A DNA stretch of 64,000 bases from Pseudooceanicola sp. HF7. Its GTDB lineage: Bacteria > Pseudomonadota > Alphaproteobacteria > Rhodobacterales > Rhodobacteraceae. Position 1 is the first letter of the stretch. The number at the start of each line of letters is the position of its first letter. Location: assembly GCF_011806405.1 (NCBI RefSeq), contig NZ_JAATOW010000011.1, positions 62,001-126,000 on the forward strand, read 5' to 3'. A program made the translations under genes and the position numbers. Below, in pieces: positions 42,257 through 51,900 of this stretch. Below the pieces are notes generated by a model, which saw nothing but the letters and a program-made list of their open reading frames with translations, made no database searches and was not told where the DNA came from.

Positions 42257-42964
42257 ATGACCTACAGACCCGTAATGATGCTCACCGGCGGCAGCCGTGG
42301 GATTGGCGCAGAGATCGCCCGCGCGGCACAGGCCCTCGGCTGGCACGTGAGTCTGGGGCTGCGCAATCCCGACGCAGTGCCGGAAGGGCTTGATCCTGCC
42401 CTGCTTGACGCCTTCGCCTACGATGCCACTGATCGCGATGCCGAGGCTTCCTGGGCGGAGGCGGTCATGGCAAATCACGGCCGGATCGACGCCATCGTCG
42501 CAAGCGCCGGGCTGTTCACCTCCAACAGCATCGTCGGGGCCCCGGAGGCCGAGGTCGACACGCTGCTGGAAGTAAATCTGCGTGCACCGCGGCGGCTGGC
42601 CATGGCGACCTGGGACGCCCTGAAAGCCGGCGGCCACGGCCGCGTCATCATCCTTGGATCGCTTTCCGGCAAGCGGGTAGCCTCGGCCGGATCCGGGCTT
42701 TATTCGGTCAGCAAGTTCGCGGCTGTCGGCCTTGCCCATGCCCTGCGCTATGAAGGCTGGGATTACGGCATCCGCGCCACTGCGGTCTGCCCCGGCCTCG
42801 TGGCGACCGACATGGGCGAAACTGCCGCCGCTGGCGGCAGGGCGGCGGAGCAGATGACCCAGCCCGACGAGGTCGCGCATCTGGTGATGGAAGCCATCGG
42901 CCTGTCGAACACTGCCTCGTTGCCCGAGATCCACATCAACTGCCGAACCGACGGTATGTTCTGA
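42257..42964 (+). CDS. Short-chain dehydrogenase/reductase (SDR) family protein
   Basis: A 235-residue NAD(P)-dependent oxidoreductase. The nucleotide-binding motif is TGGSRGIGAEIA near residues 11-22, the NAG-type motif is ASAGLF near residues 84-89, and the catalytic residues are Ser135 region (ILGSLSGK) with the YSVSKFA motif near residues 151-157. A good GAAAGGACCTGCC precedes the ATG. The basic residue after the glycine motif and no acidic residue at the end of strand 2 hint at NADP, but this is weak. The substrate is unknown; location next to the ABC operon suggests catabolism of the imported compound. Confidence 0.9.
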   Translation: MTYRPVMMLTGGSRGIGAEIARAAQALGWHVSLGLRNPDAVPEGLDPALLDAFAYDATDRDAEASWAEAVMANHGRIDAIVASAGLFTSNSIVGAPEAEVDTLLEVNLRAPRRLAMATWDALKAGGHGRVIILGSLSGKRVASAGSGLYSVSKFAAVGLAHALRYEGWDYGIRATAVCPGLVATDMGETAAAGGRAAEQMTQPDEVAHLVMEAIGLSNTASLPEIHINCRTDGMF

Positions 42965-43264
42965 TCGGTCCCCGCGACCAGTGACGTGCCAACGGCTTCT
43001 TCCCCCCACGTCGATCTGAGACCGGTCCGACTTGGGGCCGGCTAAAGGACAGAACGCGATTTTCGGAGTGGCCTGGTGCCGACCGACGGCAACACGCGAC
43101 AGCGGCTTCGTGCAGTTCTTAAAACACCGGCATTGCCTGCCATGTTCCCGGCGACGCCTGACCGTGCTGAAAGATCGCTCTGGAACGATAAGGCCTTCCG
43201 TTCGTTGACCTTGAATGGTGGTGCAGATGCACCGCCCGTTTGCCCCTTCGCAACGGAGATACAG
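42965..43264. other. Gap before the molybdenum hydroxylase operon
   Basis: A 300-base gap. The reading frame of the iron-sulfur subunit extends back to about 43076, but those residues lack family similarity and no Tat signal is seen, so the region is taken as a promoter and leader. CAACGGAGATACAG just before 43265 is the ribosome-binding site. Confidence 0.4.
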
Positions 43265-43768
43265 ATGAAGACCACCCTTACAGTCAACGGGCGTTCGCAT
43301 GAGGTCGACCATGACACGCGTCGGACCTTGCTCGACACCCTTCGCGACGATCTCGATCTCCCCGGTACGAAGAAAGGCTGCGATCATGGCCAATGCGGGG
43401 CCTGCACCGTGCTTGTGAACGGGCAACGCGTTAATTCCTGCCTATGCCTGACCGCGATGCATGACGGAGACGAGGTCACGACCATCGAAGGGATCGGGTC
43501 GCCTGAGCGGCTCTCGGCCTTGCAAAAGGCCTTTGTCGAGAAAGATGGCTACCAGTGCGGCTACTGCACCCCCGGTCAGATCATGTCGGCAACCGCGATG
43601 CTCAAGGAGATGCGTGACGGGGCGCCGTCCTACGTGAGCGACGACCTTGATGCAGCTGAGCTTTCCGATGCGGAGATGGCAGAACGCATGTCTGGCAATC
43701 TTTGCCGCTGTTCCGCCTATCCCCTGATCCGCGAGGCCATCGCCATGGCCGCGGAGGTGGAGAAATGA
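43265..43768 (+). CDS. (2Fe-2S) iron-sulfur subunit of a xanthine dehydrogenase-family molybdoenzyme
   Basis: A 167-residue electron-transfer subunit with two [2Fe-2S] clusters. The plant-type cluster has Cys39, 44, 47 and 59 ([11 protein letters not shown]). The second, helical cluster has Cys98, 101, 147 and 149 (QCGYCTPGQ and NLCRC). ATG 43265 has a good ribosome-binding site. Unlike E. coli PaoA/YagT there is no Tat signal, so the complex should stay in the cytoplasm. Its stop overlaps the FAD subunit start (ATGA). Together the three genes form an aldehyde or heterocycle hydroxylase. Confidence 0.95.
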   Translation: MKTTLTVNGRSHEVDHDTRRTLLDTLRDDLDLPGTKKGCDHGQCGACTVLVNGQRVNSCLCLTAMHDGDEVTTIEGIGSPERLSALQKAFVEKDGYQCGYCTPGQIMSATAMLKEMRDGAPSYVSDDLDAAELSDAEMAERMSGNLCRCSAYPLIREAIAMAAEVEK

Positions 43769-44769
43769 GGCCCTTCGACTATCAGCGCGCCACCTCTTTC
43801 GACGATGTGAGTGCAGGGCAGATCATTGCCGGGGGAACAAATCTGCTCGACCTCATGAAAATCCAGGTCATGACGCCTGACACCCTGGTCGACATCACGC
43901 GGCTTGAGGGCTTGTCCGAAATCCAGGCAGAGGGAGAAGGCCTGCGCATCGGCGCCTTGGTGACCAATTCTGCTCTGGCCAATGATGCGCGGGTCCGGGC
44001 GGGCTGGCCGCTCTTGTCGCGTGCGATCCTTGCGGGGGCGTCGGCCCAGATCCGCAACAAGGCGACAACGGGCGGCAATCTGCTGCAACGGACCCGCTGC
44101 CCTTACTTTTACGACACGTCGCAGGCCTGCAACAAGCGCACCCCAGGTGAAGGTTGCGCGGCGCAGGGCGGCGCGGGCCGGATGTTGGCGCTGTTCGGGA
44201 CGTCCGAACATTGCCTTGCCGCGCACCCCTCGGACATGGCGGTCGCGCTGACGGCATTGGAGGCCGCGGTGGAGATCCGCAGCGCGGATGGCGAGACCCG
44301 CCAGGTGCCGATGCACGAGTTCTACAGGGGGCCGGGGGACCGCCCCGATATCGAGAACGGGCTGGGTAAGGGGGATCTGATCACTGCTGTGATCCTGCCA
44401 TCTCCGCATGCGGGTGCACGCCAGACCTACCGCAAGGTGCGCGACCGCGCTTCCTACGCCTTTGCGCTGGTCTCCGTCGCCGGATCGGTTGCGATGGAGG
44501 GCGATACCATCACGCAGGTCAGCCTGGCCTACGGCAGCGTGGCGCCGCATCCCTGGATGGACCACGACGTTGTGCAGCTCCTTCAGGGTGAGACCGCGTC
44601 CAACGCCCTGTTCGAGCGCGCGGCCGACGCACTTGTCCCTGACAGCGCGCCGCATCCCGACACCGACTACAAGCGCAACCTTCTGCGCCGCACCTTTATT
44701 GCAACAATGCGCCAGCTGACCGGGCCTGGCGACACCGCAGGTACCGACATCGCGAGGACGCAGGGATGA
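43765..44769 (+). CDS. FAD-binding subunit of a xanthine dehydrogenase-family molybdoenzyme (YagS/PaoB-like)
   Basis: A 334-residue flavoprotein. The FAD-binding motif [11 protein letters not shown] lies near residues 23-33 and the second, [16 protein letters not shown], near residues 100-115. It carries the extra Cys set of the YagS/PaoB type ([14 protein letters not shown] and GEGCAAQGG, near residues 112-138), which in the E. coli protein holds a [4Fe-4S] cluster. ATG 43765 is in an ATGA overlap; a longer frame upstream would run deep into the previous gene. It passes electrons from the iron-sulfur subunit to the acceptor. Confidence 0.94.
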   Translation: MRPFDYQRATSFDDVSAGQIIAGGTNLLDLMKIQVMTPDTLVDITRLEGLSEIQAEGEGLRIGALVTNSALANDARVRAGWPLLSRAILAGASAQIRNKATTGGNLLQRTRCPYFYDTSQACNKRTPGEGCAAQGGAGRMLALFGTSEHCLAAHPSDMAVALTALEAAVEIRSADGETRQVPMHEFYRGPGDRPDIENGLGKGDLITAVILPSPHAGARQTYRKVRDRASYAFALVSVAGSVAMEGDTITQVSLAYGSVAPHPWMDHDVVQLLQGETASNALFERAADALVPDSAPHPDTDYKRNLLRRTFIATMRQLTGPGDTAGTDIARTQG

Positions 44770-46955
44770 CTGACCGTTTCACCATGGATGAACCCCAGCC
44801 GCGCTTGCTAGATGAAACCGGACAGGGCGTGATAGGCACCCCGATGGACCGTCCCGATGGGCCGCAAAAAGTATCGGGCACGGCGGGGTACACGGCGGAC
44901 CATCCCGCGCCTGAAGGCATGGCGCACGGCTACCTGGTGCGGGCCACGATCGCTCGGGGCAAGGTTCTGAAAATCGACCGGGAGGGGGCCATGGGGCTTG
45001 AAGGTGTCCTTGACGTCATCACGGACCCGCGCATGACCCGCAACCCGGCGCAGGGTATGGCCGGGGAAGCGCCCGTGCAGCCGGCGGATGCGGTGCATTA
45101 CCATGGCCAGCCGATTGCACTTGTGGTTGCCTCGACCTTCGAGGCAGCGCGCGACGCGGCACAGCGCCTGAGCGTGGAATACGAGACCGAGGACGCCGCC
45201 GTCTCCCCCGGCAACACTCGGGACACCGAAGTCGATGATCCCGAAACGGCTGGCGATTTCGATGCCGCCTGGGATTCCTCCGAGGTGACGGTGGACCTCA
45301 ACTATACCACCCCGTCGCACGCCGCGGCGGCGATGGAGCCCCATGCCGCCGTCGCGCAGTGGAACGGCGATGCGGTCGAGTTGCGCGGCTCGCTTCAGAT
45401 GGTGCGCTTCAACAAGAAGGAATTGGCCGACTCCCTTGGCATAGACGCATCCCAGGTCCGGATCCTGTCGCCCTTTGTCGGCGGCGGCTTTGGATCGAAA
45501 CTTGGCATCGGGCCGGAAGCGGTTGCCGCCGCGATCGCTTCGCAAAAGCTGGGGCGTCCGGTACGGGTGGTGATGACGCGTCAGAACGTGTTCGACATGA
45601 TCCTGCGGCGCTCGGAGACAGCGCAACACGTTCGCTTGGGCGCGACCCGGGACGGGCGGATCACGGCGATTTCGCACGATGACCGCGTGTCCAACCTTGA
45701 CGAGGAAGGCTTTGCCGAACCGGTCAGCCAGGCCTCTCAGTTCCTCTATGGGGCCGATGGGCTGAGCTTCACCCAGACTGTCGCGCGCATTGCCGCCACG
45801 CCCGCGGGCTCTGTCCGCGCGCCGGGCGAGGCGGTCGGCATGGTGGCCTTTGAGGCTGCCATCGACGAGCTGGCCGACAAGCTGGGGATGGATCCGCTTG
45901 ATTTGCGCCTGAAGAACCTGCCTGAAAAGCACCCGATGGACGGCCGGCCCTACAGCGCCCGGCGCCTTGCGGACTGCCTGACGGAGGGCGCAGAGCTATT
46001 CGGGTGGGACGCGCGATGGGAGGCCGGGTCGCGTCGCGAGGGCGACTGGCTGATTGGTATGGGCATGTCCTCGGCAGCGCGCAGCAACGTGCTGGTGAAA
46101 TCCGCCGCGCGCGTTCGGCTGACAGGGGATCGCGCCATTGTCGAGACCGACATGACCGATATCGGCACCGGCTCCTACGCCATCCTGAACCAGATCGCGG
46201 CAGAGATGCTTGGCCTCTCGCCCGACCGTGTCGAGGTCCGGCTGGGCGATTCCGACCTGCCGGGGGCCTCTGGCTCCGGCGGCTCATTCGGGGCAAGTTC
46301 GGCGGGATCCGCGACATTCCTGGCAGCCAAAAAGATCCGGGCGGAGATCGCGCGGAAAATTGGCTGTTCCGAGGAGGCTCTGACGCTTCAGAAGGGCCGG
46401 GCGCGCGGCGACAATCGCGAAGCCGATCTGTCAGGCCTTGTGACGGAAGAGATCGTGGCTGAGGCCGAGATAGAGGGCGGCAAAACCGCAGAGAGCCACT
46501 TCTCTTCCGGGTTTGGGGCCCATTTCGCCGAGGTCGCCGTGAATGAATGGACCGGAGAGGTCCGCGTCCGCCGGATGCTGGGTGTGATGTCGATGGGGCG
46601 CATCCTGAATGAAAAGACGGCCCGCAGCCAGGCACTTGGCGGCATGATCTGGGGAATTGGAACCGCGCTGACCGAAGACATGCAGAGCGACAGCCGCGAC
46701 GGGCATGTGGTGACGCGCGACCTCGCCAATTACCACGTTCCGTCCCATGCCGATGTGCCCGGCGACATGCAGGTGGTCTTCCTGGAAGAACGCGATGACT
46801 GGGCCAATCCGATCCAGACCAAGGGGATTGGTGAGCTTGGCATCTCCGGCGCCGGGGCTGCGGTTATCAACGCGATTTCACACGCGAGCGGACACCGTAT
46901 CTACGACATCCCGGCACTGCCGGATCGCGTCATCTCGTCGTTCGGCGTGAAGTGA
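44766..46955 (+). CDS. Molybdopterin-binding subunit of a xanthine dehydrogenase-family enzyme (YagR/PaoC-like)
   Basis: A 729-residue catalytic subunit, close to the 732 of E. coli PaoC. It contains [21 protein letters not shown] near residues 20-40, [11 protein letters not shown] near residues 238-248 for cofactor binding, [20 protein letters not shown] near residues 350-369, and the active-site Glu region [13 protein letters not shown] near residues 687-699. Substrates are probably aldehydes or N-heterocycles. The start overlaps the FAD subunit (ATGA), and a strong terminator follows. A cofactor maturation gene (XdhC or PaoD type) is not seen next to it. Confidence 0.95.
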   Translation: MTDRFTMDEPQPRLLDETGQGVIGTPMDRPDGPQKVSGTAGYTADHPAPEGMAHGYLVRATIARGKVLKIDREGAMGLEGVLDVITDPRMTRNPAQGMAGEAPVQPADAVHYHGQPIALVVASTFEAARDAAQRLSVEYETEDAAVSPGNTRDTEVDDPETAGDFDAAWDSSEVTVDLNYTTPSHAAAAMEPHAAVAQWNGDAVELRGSLQMVRFNKKELADSLGIDASQVRILSPFVGGGFGSKLGIGPEAVAAAIASQKLGRPVRVVMTRQNVFDMILRRSETAQHVRLGATRDGRITAISHDDRVSNLDEEGFAEPVSQASQFLYGADGLSFTQTVARIAATPAGSVRAPGEAVGMVAFEAAIDELADKLGMDPLDLRLKNLPEKHPMDGRPYSARRLADCLTEGAELFGWDARWEAGSRREGDWLIGMGMSSAARSNVLVKSAARVRLTGDRAIVETDMTDIGTGSYAILNQIAAEMLGLSPDRVEVRLGDSDLPGASGSGGSFGASSAGSATFLAAKKIRAEIARKIGCSEEALTLQKGRARGDNREADLSGLVTEEIVAEAEIEGGKTAESHFSSGFGAHFAEVAVNEWTGEVRVRRMLGVMSMGRILNEKTARSQALGGMIWGIGTALTEDMQSDSRDGHVVTRDLANYHVPSHADVPGDMQVVFLEERDDWANPIQTKGIGELGISGAGAAVINAISHASGHRIYDIPALPDRVISSFGVK

Positions 46956-46957
46956 CT

Positions 46958-46994
46958 CGCAGAGAGGCCGCAAACTTCTTGCGGCCTCTCTGCG
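46958..46994 (+). terminator. Strong terminator hairpin of the molybdenum hydroxylase operon
   Basis: A 16-bp perfect stem (arms 46958-46973 and 46979-46994) with a 5-base loop ACTTC begins three bases after the stop. Only a short, mixed tail follows instead of a T-run, but the stem is by far the strongest in this region and lies before a convergent gene. Confidence 0.8.
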
Positions 46995-47060
46995 ACGGAT
47001 AGTGCGGCTTATCTATCTGCCTGTCCTCAAGTGGGCAGGGCGCCTGCCAGACAGGCAGGC

Positions 47061-47810
47061 TCAGTGGCCGAAGATCTGGCTCAGGAAAAGCTTGGTGCGC
47101 TCGTTCTGCGGGTTTTTGAAGAAGGGTTCCGGGGCGTTCTCTTCGATGATCTGGCCGTGGTCCATGAAAATGACGCGGTCCGCCACTTGCCGTGCGAAGC
47201 CCATCTCGTGGGTGACACAGAGCATGGTCATACCGTCCTGGGCGAGGCCGACCATGGTATCCAGCACTTCCTTGATCATCTCCGGGTCGAGCGCCGAGGT
47301 TGGTTCGTCAAAAAGCATGATCCGGGGTTTCATGCAGAGAGAGCGCGCGATCGCCACCCGTTGCTGCTGGCCGCCGGAGAGCTGCCCGGGGTACTTGTTG
47401 GCCTGATCGGCGATCCGCACACGCTCCAGATAGTGCATCGCCGTGTCGGTTGCTTCCTTGCGTGAGGCTTTTCGCACGGACATGGGGGCGAGGATGCAGT
47501 TCTCAAGGATCGTCATGTGCGGGAAAAGGTTGAACTGCTGGAAGCACATGCCGACTTCCGAGCGGATGCGGCTGATGTTCTTCGTGTCTGAGGTCAGCTC
47601 TACCCCCTCGACGGTGATGTCGCCCGCTTCATGCGTCTCGAGGCGGTTAATGCAGCGGATCAGCGTGGATTTACCTGAGCCGGAAGGTCCGGCGATGACG
47701 ATCCGCTCGCCCTCCGCAACCGTTAGGTTGATGTCCTTCAGCACATGAAAATTGCCGTACCACTTGTTGAGGCCGGAGATGCGGATCGCGGGGGAGGGGT
47801 CCTTGGTCAT
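47061..47810 (-). CDS. Amino acid ABC transporter ATP-binding protein (GlnQ/HisP type)
   Basis: A 249-residue ATPase of the polar amino acid family. Walker A is [18 protein letters not shown] near residues 39-56, the signature is [15 protein letters not shown] near residues 143-157, Walker B is [15 protein letters not shown] near residues 164-178, and the switch is [15 protein letters not shown] after Walker A is typical of GlnQ-like ATPases. It follows the GntR gene on the - strand, while the binding protein and permease are on the + strand, so the transporter is split around a divergent promoter. Confidence 0.95.
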   Translation of the reverse strand: MTKDPSPAIRISGLNKWYGNFHVLKDINLTVAEGERIVIAGPSGSGKSTLIRCINRLETHEAGDITVEGVELTSDTKNISRIRSEVGMCFQQFNLFPHMTILENCILAPMSVRKASRKEATDTAMHYLERVRIADQANKYPGQLSGGQQQRVAIARSLCMKPRIMLFDEPTSALDPEMIKEVLDTMVGLAQDGMTMLCVTHEMGFARQVADRVIFMDHGQIIEENAPEPFFKNPQNERTKLFLSQIFGH

Positions 47811-47860
47811 CAGTCAGTCCTGTCGGGAGAATCGGGAAGTTGGGGTCATGTGGCGCTCGG

Positions 47861-48523
47861 TCACGAGTCGGGATGCAGGCGCCGGTAGCTCTCTTCGCCT
47901 GCAAGGACGAAGCGCAAGAACAGCAGTTCGACCTGGGCCCCGTTGCGCCCGTTGAAGGCCGAAACCATCTGGCGGTGGAAATCGACGAGCGTCTGGTGCG
48001 AGGCGGCGTCATGCAGCGTCGCGAGGCGGACGCATTGGATTTGAGCGATATAGCGCAGGATGGTCTCGCGCAGGGCCGTGTTAGGCACCCCCATGATCCA
48101 GATCCGGCGGATGTCCTCCGAGGCGGCGTAAAGCGCTTCCACGTCGCCCGATTCCAGCGTCTGTTCCGAGCGAGCAACAGCGGCGGCAAGTGCATCGAGG
48201 TCCGCCTCTGTCAGCTCGGCGGTGGCGAGCGCCGCAGCGCGCGGCTCTAGCAGCCGGCGAAGCTCGAAGATCTCGAGGATTTGCGGATGGCTCAGGTTTG
48301 GCAGCGCGAAGCCGCGGGTGGTGCTTTCAAGGTATCCCTCGTGGGTCAGCCGCATGAGCGCGTCCCGCACGGGCATCCGAGAAACCGCGAACTCCTCCGC
48401 GATTGCCAGGTCGATCAGCCGATCTTCATGAGAGATCTCGCCGCGCTGAAGCCGCCCGAGGTAGGTCTCGTAGATCGCGTCCTTAATGTGACGCTTTGGG
48501 CGCTCGGTCATCCTGCGTTCCAT
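47861..48523 (-). CDS. GntR family transcriptional regulator (FCD/FadR subfamily)
   Basis: A 220-residue regulator. The N-terminal winged helix is typical: AEEFAVSRMPVRDALMRLTHEGYLESTTRGFALP, about residues 47-80. The C-terminal all-helical FCD domain starts at ELRRLLEPRAAALAA near residue 92 and keeps Asp/His residues that bind a metal in the family. ATG 48511 is an alternative start. It is divergent from the binding protein and upstream of the ATPase, so it likely controls both operon halves. The effector is probably the transported compound or its carboxylate product. Confidence 0.92.
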   Translation of the reverse strand: MERRMTERPKRHIKDAIYETYLGRLQRGEISHEDRLIDLAIAEEFAVSRMPVRDALMRLTHEGYLESTTRGFALPNLSHPQILEIFELRRLLEPRAAALATAELTEADLDALAAAVARSEQTLESGDVEALYAASEDIRRIWIMGVPNTALRETILRYIAQIQCVRLATLHDAASHQTLVDFHRQMVSAFNGRNGAQVELLFLRFVLAGEESYRRLHPDS

Positions 48524-48530
48524 GCCAATC

Positions 48531-48621
48531 TGTATACTGATGTTGGCGTCATACTGGCCGTTTCCGCGTCATAGCGCAATAAATAAGCTTTAGACTTAAA
48601 GAAAATGTTTGAATCAGTATG
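48531..48621. promoter_or_regulatory. Repeated GTATAC-like sites in the GntR/ABC divergent region
   Basis: TGTATACTGA (48531-48540), GTCATACTGG (48548-48557) and, inverted, ATCAGTATGC (48612-48621) share the CAGTAT core in the 165-base divergent gap. The first contains the palindrome GTATAC, which resembles known FCD-type GntR operators. They are the best candidates for the regulator's binding sites. Confidence 0.55.
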
Positions 48622-48688
48622 CGGAAGGTGCAATCGATAGTCACACAGAACGACACGAATGTGCTTCACGCCACAACAGGAAGACACC

Positions 48689-49498
48689 ATGACCACCAGA
48701 AGACTGACCCTTGCCGGCCTTGCCCTCACCGCCTTTGCTGCCCTTTCCGCCGCGCCCGTGCTGGCGGCGGACGCGCTGAGGATCGGCTCCTATCCCGCCA
48801 ACCCGCCTTGGGAGTTCAAGAACGAGTCCGGCGACTTCGAAGGCTTCGAGGTCGACATCGTCGACGAGATCGCTGAGCGGCTCGACACCACCATCGAGAT
48901 CACCGGCCTCGACTTCCGCGCGCTCTTCGTGGCCACGGCATCTGGCCGGGTCGACGCGGTCATCTCCTCCCTGAGCATCACCGAGGAGCGGCTGGAGGCA
49001 CAGTCCTTTACCCAGCCCTATTTCTCTGGCGCGCTTGGTGTTGCGGCGAAGGCCGGCACCGATATCGCCAGCCAGGAGGATCTGCGCGGCAAGCGTGTCG
49101 GATCGATCGCGACGTCCTTCCCGGAAACCTGGATCAAGGAACGCGAAGACGAGCTGGGCTACAAGTCCTACGGCAGCTACGATTCCACCGCCAACCTGCT
49201 CACCGATCTGCGCAGTGGCCGGATCGATGTGGCCGTGAACGACATCGTCGGCCTGCGCTATGCCTTCACCCAGGCCCAAATGTCCGATCTTGAGGTCGCC
49301 TTCGACATCCCGACAGGTGACAAGTTCGCAATCATGATGCCGAAGAATTCCGATCATCTGCAGGCGTTCAACGATGCCATCTCTGAGATGAAGGAAGACG
49401 GCACCATGGCAACTATCTACGAAAAGTGGTTCGGTGAAGCCCCCGCAGAGGACAGTGTGACGGTGACCCCGCTGCCGATCCCGACTTCGGCTGAGTGA
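48689..49498 (+). CDS. Polar amino acid ABC transporter substrate-binding protein
   Basis: A 269-residue periplasmic binding protein of family 3. ATG 48689 follows CAGGAAGACACC and begins a signal peptide (cleavage near VLA-AD). Features are LRIGSYPANPPWEF near residues 30-43, the GFEVDIVDEIAERL region near residues 51-64, and EDGTMATIYEKWFGE near residues 239-253 at the end. Family members bind polar or charged amino acids and opines. The downstream kynureninase-like enzyme suggests an aromatic or modified amino acid, but that is only inference. Confidence 0.93.
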   Translation: MTTRRLTLAGLALTAFAALSAAPVLAADALRIGSYPANPPWEFKNESGDFEGFEVDIVDEIAERLDTTIEITGLDFRALFVATASGRVDAVISSLSITEERLEAQSFTQPYFSGALGVAAKAGTDIASQEDLRGKRVGSIATSFPETWIKEREDELGYKSYGSYDSTANLLTDLRSGRIDVAVNDIVGLRYAFTQAQMSDLEVAFDIPTGDKFAIMMPKNSDHLQAFNDAISEMKEDGTMATIYEKWFGEAPAEDSVTVTPLPIPTSAE

Positions 49499-49509
49499 TA
49501 CACTTCCCC

Positions 49510-49532
49510 GGAAGGGCGCGCCGCGCCCTTCC
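49510..49532 (+). other. Intercistronic hairpin after the amino-acid binding-protein gene
   Basis: A 10-bp perfect stem (GGAAGGGCGC/GCGCCCTTCC) with a 3-base loop starts 11 bases after the stop and lies before the permease gene. It is analogous to the hairpin at 37903 and would favour the binding protein over the permease. Confidence 0.6.
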
Positions 49533-49591
49533 GTCCGCCCAGCGGGACGATGAGTGCAGGCCGCACCGACCATGATCTACCGGAGCTAAAT

Positions 49592-50263
49592 ATGGAAATT
49601 CTCGATATTTTCTTTAATATCGATGTCATGAAGCGGGCCTTCCCGTTGCTCATGGAGGGGCTCGTCTACACGATCCTCCTGGGTGCGGCCTCGATCATTT
49701 GCGGGGGCATCCTGGGAGTTGTCGTCTGTCTGGTGCGGCTTTATTCGCCCAAGGCCCTGCGTTTGCTTGCGACTTTCTACATCGACGTCTTTCGCGCCAT
49801 TCCGGCGCTGGTCGTGCTGATCCTTGTCTACTATGCGCTGCCCTTCGCCGGGATCGTGCTGTCTTCCTTCATGGCGGCGACGATCGCCCTGTCGCTGATC
49901 CTCGCGGCCTATACCGCAGAGGTGGTGCGTGCCGGGATCGAAGCCGTGCCGAAAGGCCAGTTCGAGGCCTCCGATGCCCTTGGCCTGTCTTTCGCGACCA
50001 CGATGCGCAAGGTGATCCTGCCCCAGGCGTTCCGCATGATGATCCCGCCGCTGGCCTCCTACTGCGTGGCGATCATGAAGGACACCTCGCTGGCCTCGGT
50101 CGTGGCCATGGGGGATCTCCTCAAACAGGCCACCGACGCGCAGGCCCTCTTCGCCAATCCGACGCCCCTGCTGCTGGCCGCCGCGCTTTACATCGCGCTG
50201 CTCTGGCCGATGGTGCGTTTCACCGGCTGGCTGGAACAACGTTTCAAGCGTGGGTACCGCTGA
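49592..50263 (+). CDS. Polar amino acid ABC transporter permease (HisM/GlnP type)
   Basis: A 223-residue inner-membrane protein with about five helices. ATG 49592 follows CGGAGC; a longer frame upstream would have no family similarity. The EAA loop is KGQFEASDALGLSFATTMRKVILPQAFRMMIPPL near residues 127-160, classic for this family. Only one permease gene is present, so a homodimer is likely. It works with the binding protein upstream and the ATPase at 47061. Confidence 0.94.
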   Translation: MEILDIFFNIDVMKRAFPLLMEGLVYTILLGAASIICGGILGVVVCLVRLYSPKALRLLATFYIDVFRAIPALVVLILVYYALPFAGIVLSSFMAATIALSLILAAYTAEVVRAGIEAVPKGQFEASDALGLSFATTMRKVILPQAFRMMIPPLASYCVAIMKDTSLASVVAMGDLLKQATDAQALFANPTPLLLAAALYIALLWPMVRFTGWLEQRFKRGYR

Positions 50264-50326
50264 GCGGCGCTCCGATCTGCCTGGACCCTTCCGGCGCCGG
50301 GCCCCAAATCTGAACTACAGGAGTGC

Positions 50327-51469
50327 ATGATGGCCGAAGCCGCGGGCACCGGAGATGCATATCTTCTCTATCATTCCATCGGTCAGTACGATGGTAAACA
50401 GCAGGACATGACGGCCGGGCTCACCGAGTTCTCCGAGGTTTGGGCGGCCCCGAATGGCGAGCAATGGGGCGAGGTCCTCGGCAAGCGGCAGCGCTTCATC
50501 GACCTTTGGGCTGATCTCATCAACGCGCCAAGGGGCACCGTCGCCACCACAGAAAACGTCACCTCCGGGCTTATGTCCGTCATCGGCGCTCTGCCCGAGG
50601 GAACGTTGCGCGGCAAAAAGGTGCTGGTGGCCGAGGATGGCTTCCCGTCGCTGCACTTCCTTCTGACGGGTCTTGCCAAGCGCTTCGGGTTCGAGCTGGT
50701 CACCGTAGCGATGCGCCAGGGCAGCCCCTGGGTCGAGGAAGAGGACATGATCGCGGAGTGGGACGAGAACGTCGCGCTCGCGCTGCTGACATGGATCAGC
50801 TCGACCAGTTCCCACAGGCTCGATATTCCCCGGCTGGTCGCTCATGGCCGCGAGATGGGCACGATGATCGGGGTCGACCTGACCCAGGGTGCCGGCCTGC
50901 TGCCCTACGACGTGTCCACCCCGGCGGTCGACTTCGCACTGTCGACGAGCCTTAAGTGGATGTGCGGCACGCCTGGCGCCGGGATCATCTACGTGGATGC
51001 GAAGGTGCTGGCGACCTGCGAGCCTGAGCTGCGCGGTTGGTTCTCGCAGGAGAATCCTTTTTCCTGGGCGCTGGATTCCTTTGCCTTTGCCGAGGATGCG
51101 CGGCGCTTCAACAGCGGCACACCCAGCACCATCTCGGCGATCGCCAGCTTGCCGGCGATGGAATGGCGCATGAAGCAGGATGGGCCTGCGCTCGTTGCCC
51201 ATAACCGGTCGCTGACGGATAAGCTGTTGGCCGGGCTAGATGACATGGGGCTTGCTCTAGTCAGCCCACGGGACGCGGAAAAGCGCGGTGGTAGCCTCAT
51301 GGTCGCTCTGCCCGACGAGGTCGATGCGACGCAACTGGTGGCGGAACTGAGCGCACGCGACATCCACATGGACAATCGCAGCCAGATCCTGCGCATGTCC
51401 CCCGGTTTCATCACCACCGATGCGGGCGTTGAGAGAACGCTGCACGCCCTCGCGGACCTGATTGGATGA
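50327..51469 (+). CDS. Aminotransferase class V-fold PLP enzyme (kynureninase-like)
   Basis: A 380-residue fold-type I PLP enzyme. The PLP-binding lysine is Lys210 in STSLKWMCGTPG, a pattern shared with kynureninases and cysteine desulfurase-like proteins. Asp184 in GVDLTQGAG pairs with the PLP nitrogen, and TTENVTSG near residues 74-81 binds the phosphate. A GGAG site precedes two adjacent ATGs (50327 and 50330). As the last gene of an amino-acid transport operon it probably cleaves or transaminates the imported amino acid. Kynureninase activity itself is unproven, since no other kynurenine-pathway genes are here. Confidence 0.82.
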   Translation: MMAEAAGTGDAYLLYHSIGQYDGKQQDMTAGLTEFSEVWAAPNGEQWGEVLGKRQRFIDLWADLINAPRGTVATTENVTSGLMSVIGALPEGTLRGKKVLVAEDGFPSLHFLLTGLAKRFGFELVTVAMRQGSPWVEEEDMIAEWDENVALALLTWISSTSSHRLDIPRLVAHGREMGTMIGVDLTQGAGLLPYDVSTPAVDFALSTSLKWMCGTPGAGIIYVDAKVLATCEPELRGWFSQENPFSWALDSFAFAEDARRFNSGTPSTISAIASLPAMEWRMKQDGPALVAHNRSLTDKLLAGLDDMGLALVSPRDAEKRGGSLMVALPDEVDATQLVAELSARDIHMDNRSQILRMSPGFITTDAGVERTLHALADLIG

Positions 51470-51500
51470 GAGGCGTAGTTCGCACTCTGGGCAATGAGAC

Positions 51501-51533
51501 TGGATCCAAGGGCCTATCTTGTCCTTGGATCCA
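51501..51533 (+). terminator. Terminator after the PLP enzyme gene
   Basis: An 11-bp perfect stem (TGGATCCAAGG/CCTTGGATCCA) with an 11-base loop begins 31 bases after the stop of the amino-acid operon. No T-run follows, but there is no further gene on this strand for several kilobases. Confidence 0.65.
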
Positions 51534-51542
51534 TCGGTTCCG

Positions 51543-51900
51543 CTACTTGGCCCCCAGATGCGCCTCGAAGGCGCGGATAAGGCGGTCGTAAAACTCGGGT
51601 TGGCTGGTCATACGGCCAAAGGAGTGCCTAATGCCTTCGATGCGCAAAAAGGTTACTTCGACTCCCGCCGCATCCAGCGCATCGTGGAGATTCAGGGTGC
51701 GGTCAACGGGCGCCACTGGATCCTAAGTGCCCTGCACCAGGAGCACGGCCGAATTTCCGACCCGACCGATGGCATCTAGGACGAAGTTGAATTGATCCGC
51801 ATTGGCCCGAAGCAAGCCCACACCGGCGTTAACGTCTCTTTGAGTTTTGGGAAAAGTTGCTTCGCCGATGATGCGTATTTTGCCCGAGTTGCCTAGTAGG
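51543..51900 (-). pseudogene. Remnant of an alpha/beta-hydrolase (C-terminal part, stop-interrupted)
   Basis: Read leftward, one frame gives GKIRIIGEATFPKTQ, then VLDAIGRVGNSAVLLVQGT, an in-frame TAG, then DPVAPVDRTLNLHDAL, VTFLRIEGIRHSFGRM and a normal end FEAHLGAK. This is the C-terminal third of an alpha/beta-hydrolase: the Asp after the strand (GTxDPV) and the His (xxHSFG) are recognisable. The TAG falls in the position before the catalytic Asp, and the upstream half with the nucleophile is missing or scrambled. The real 5' limit is uncertain. Confidence 0.6.

Noticed and set aside
43076-43264. N-terminal extension of the iron-sulfur subunit as an export signal
   Set aside because: No twin-arginine motif followed by a hydrophobic core is seen, and a good ribosome-binding site supports ATG 43265.
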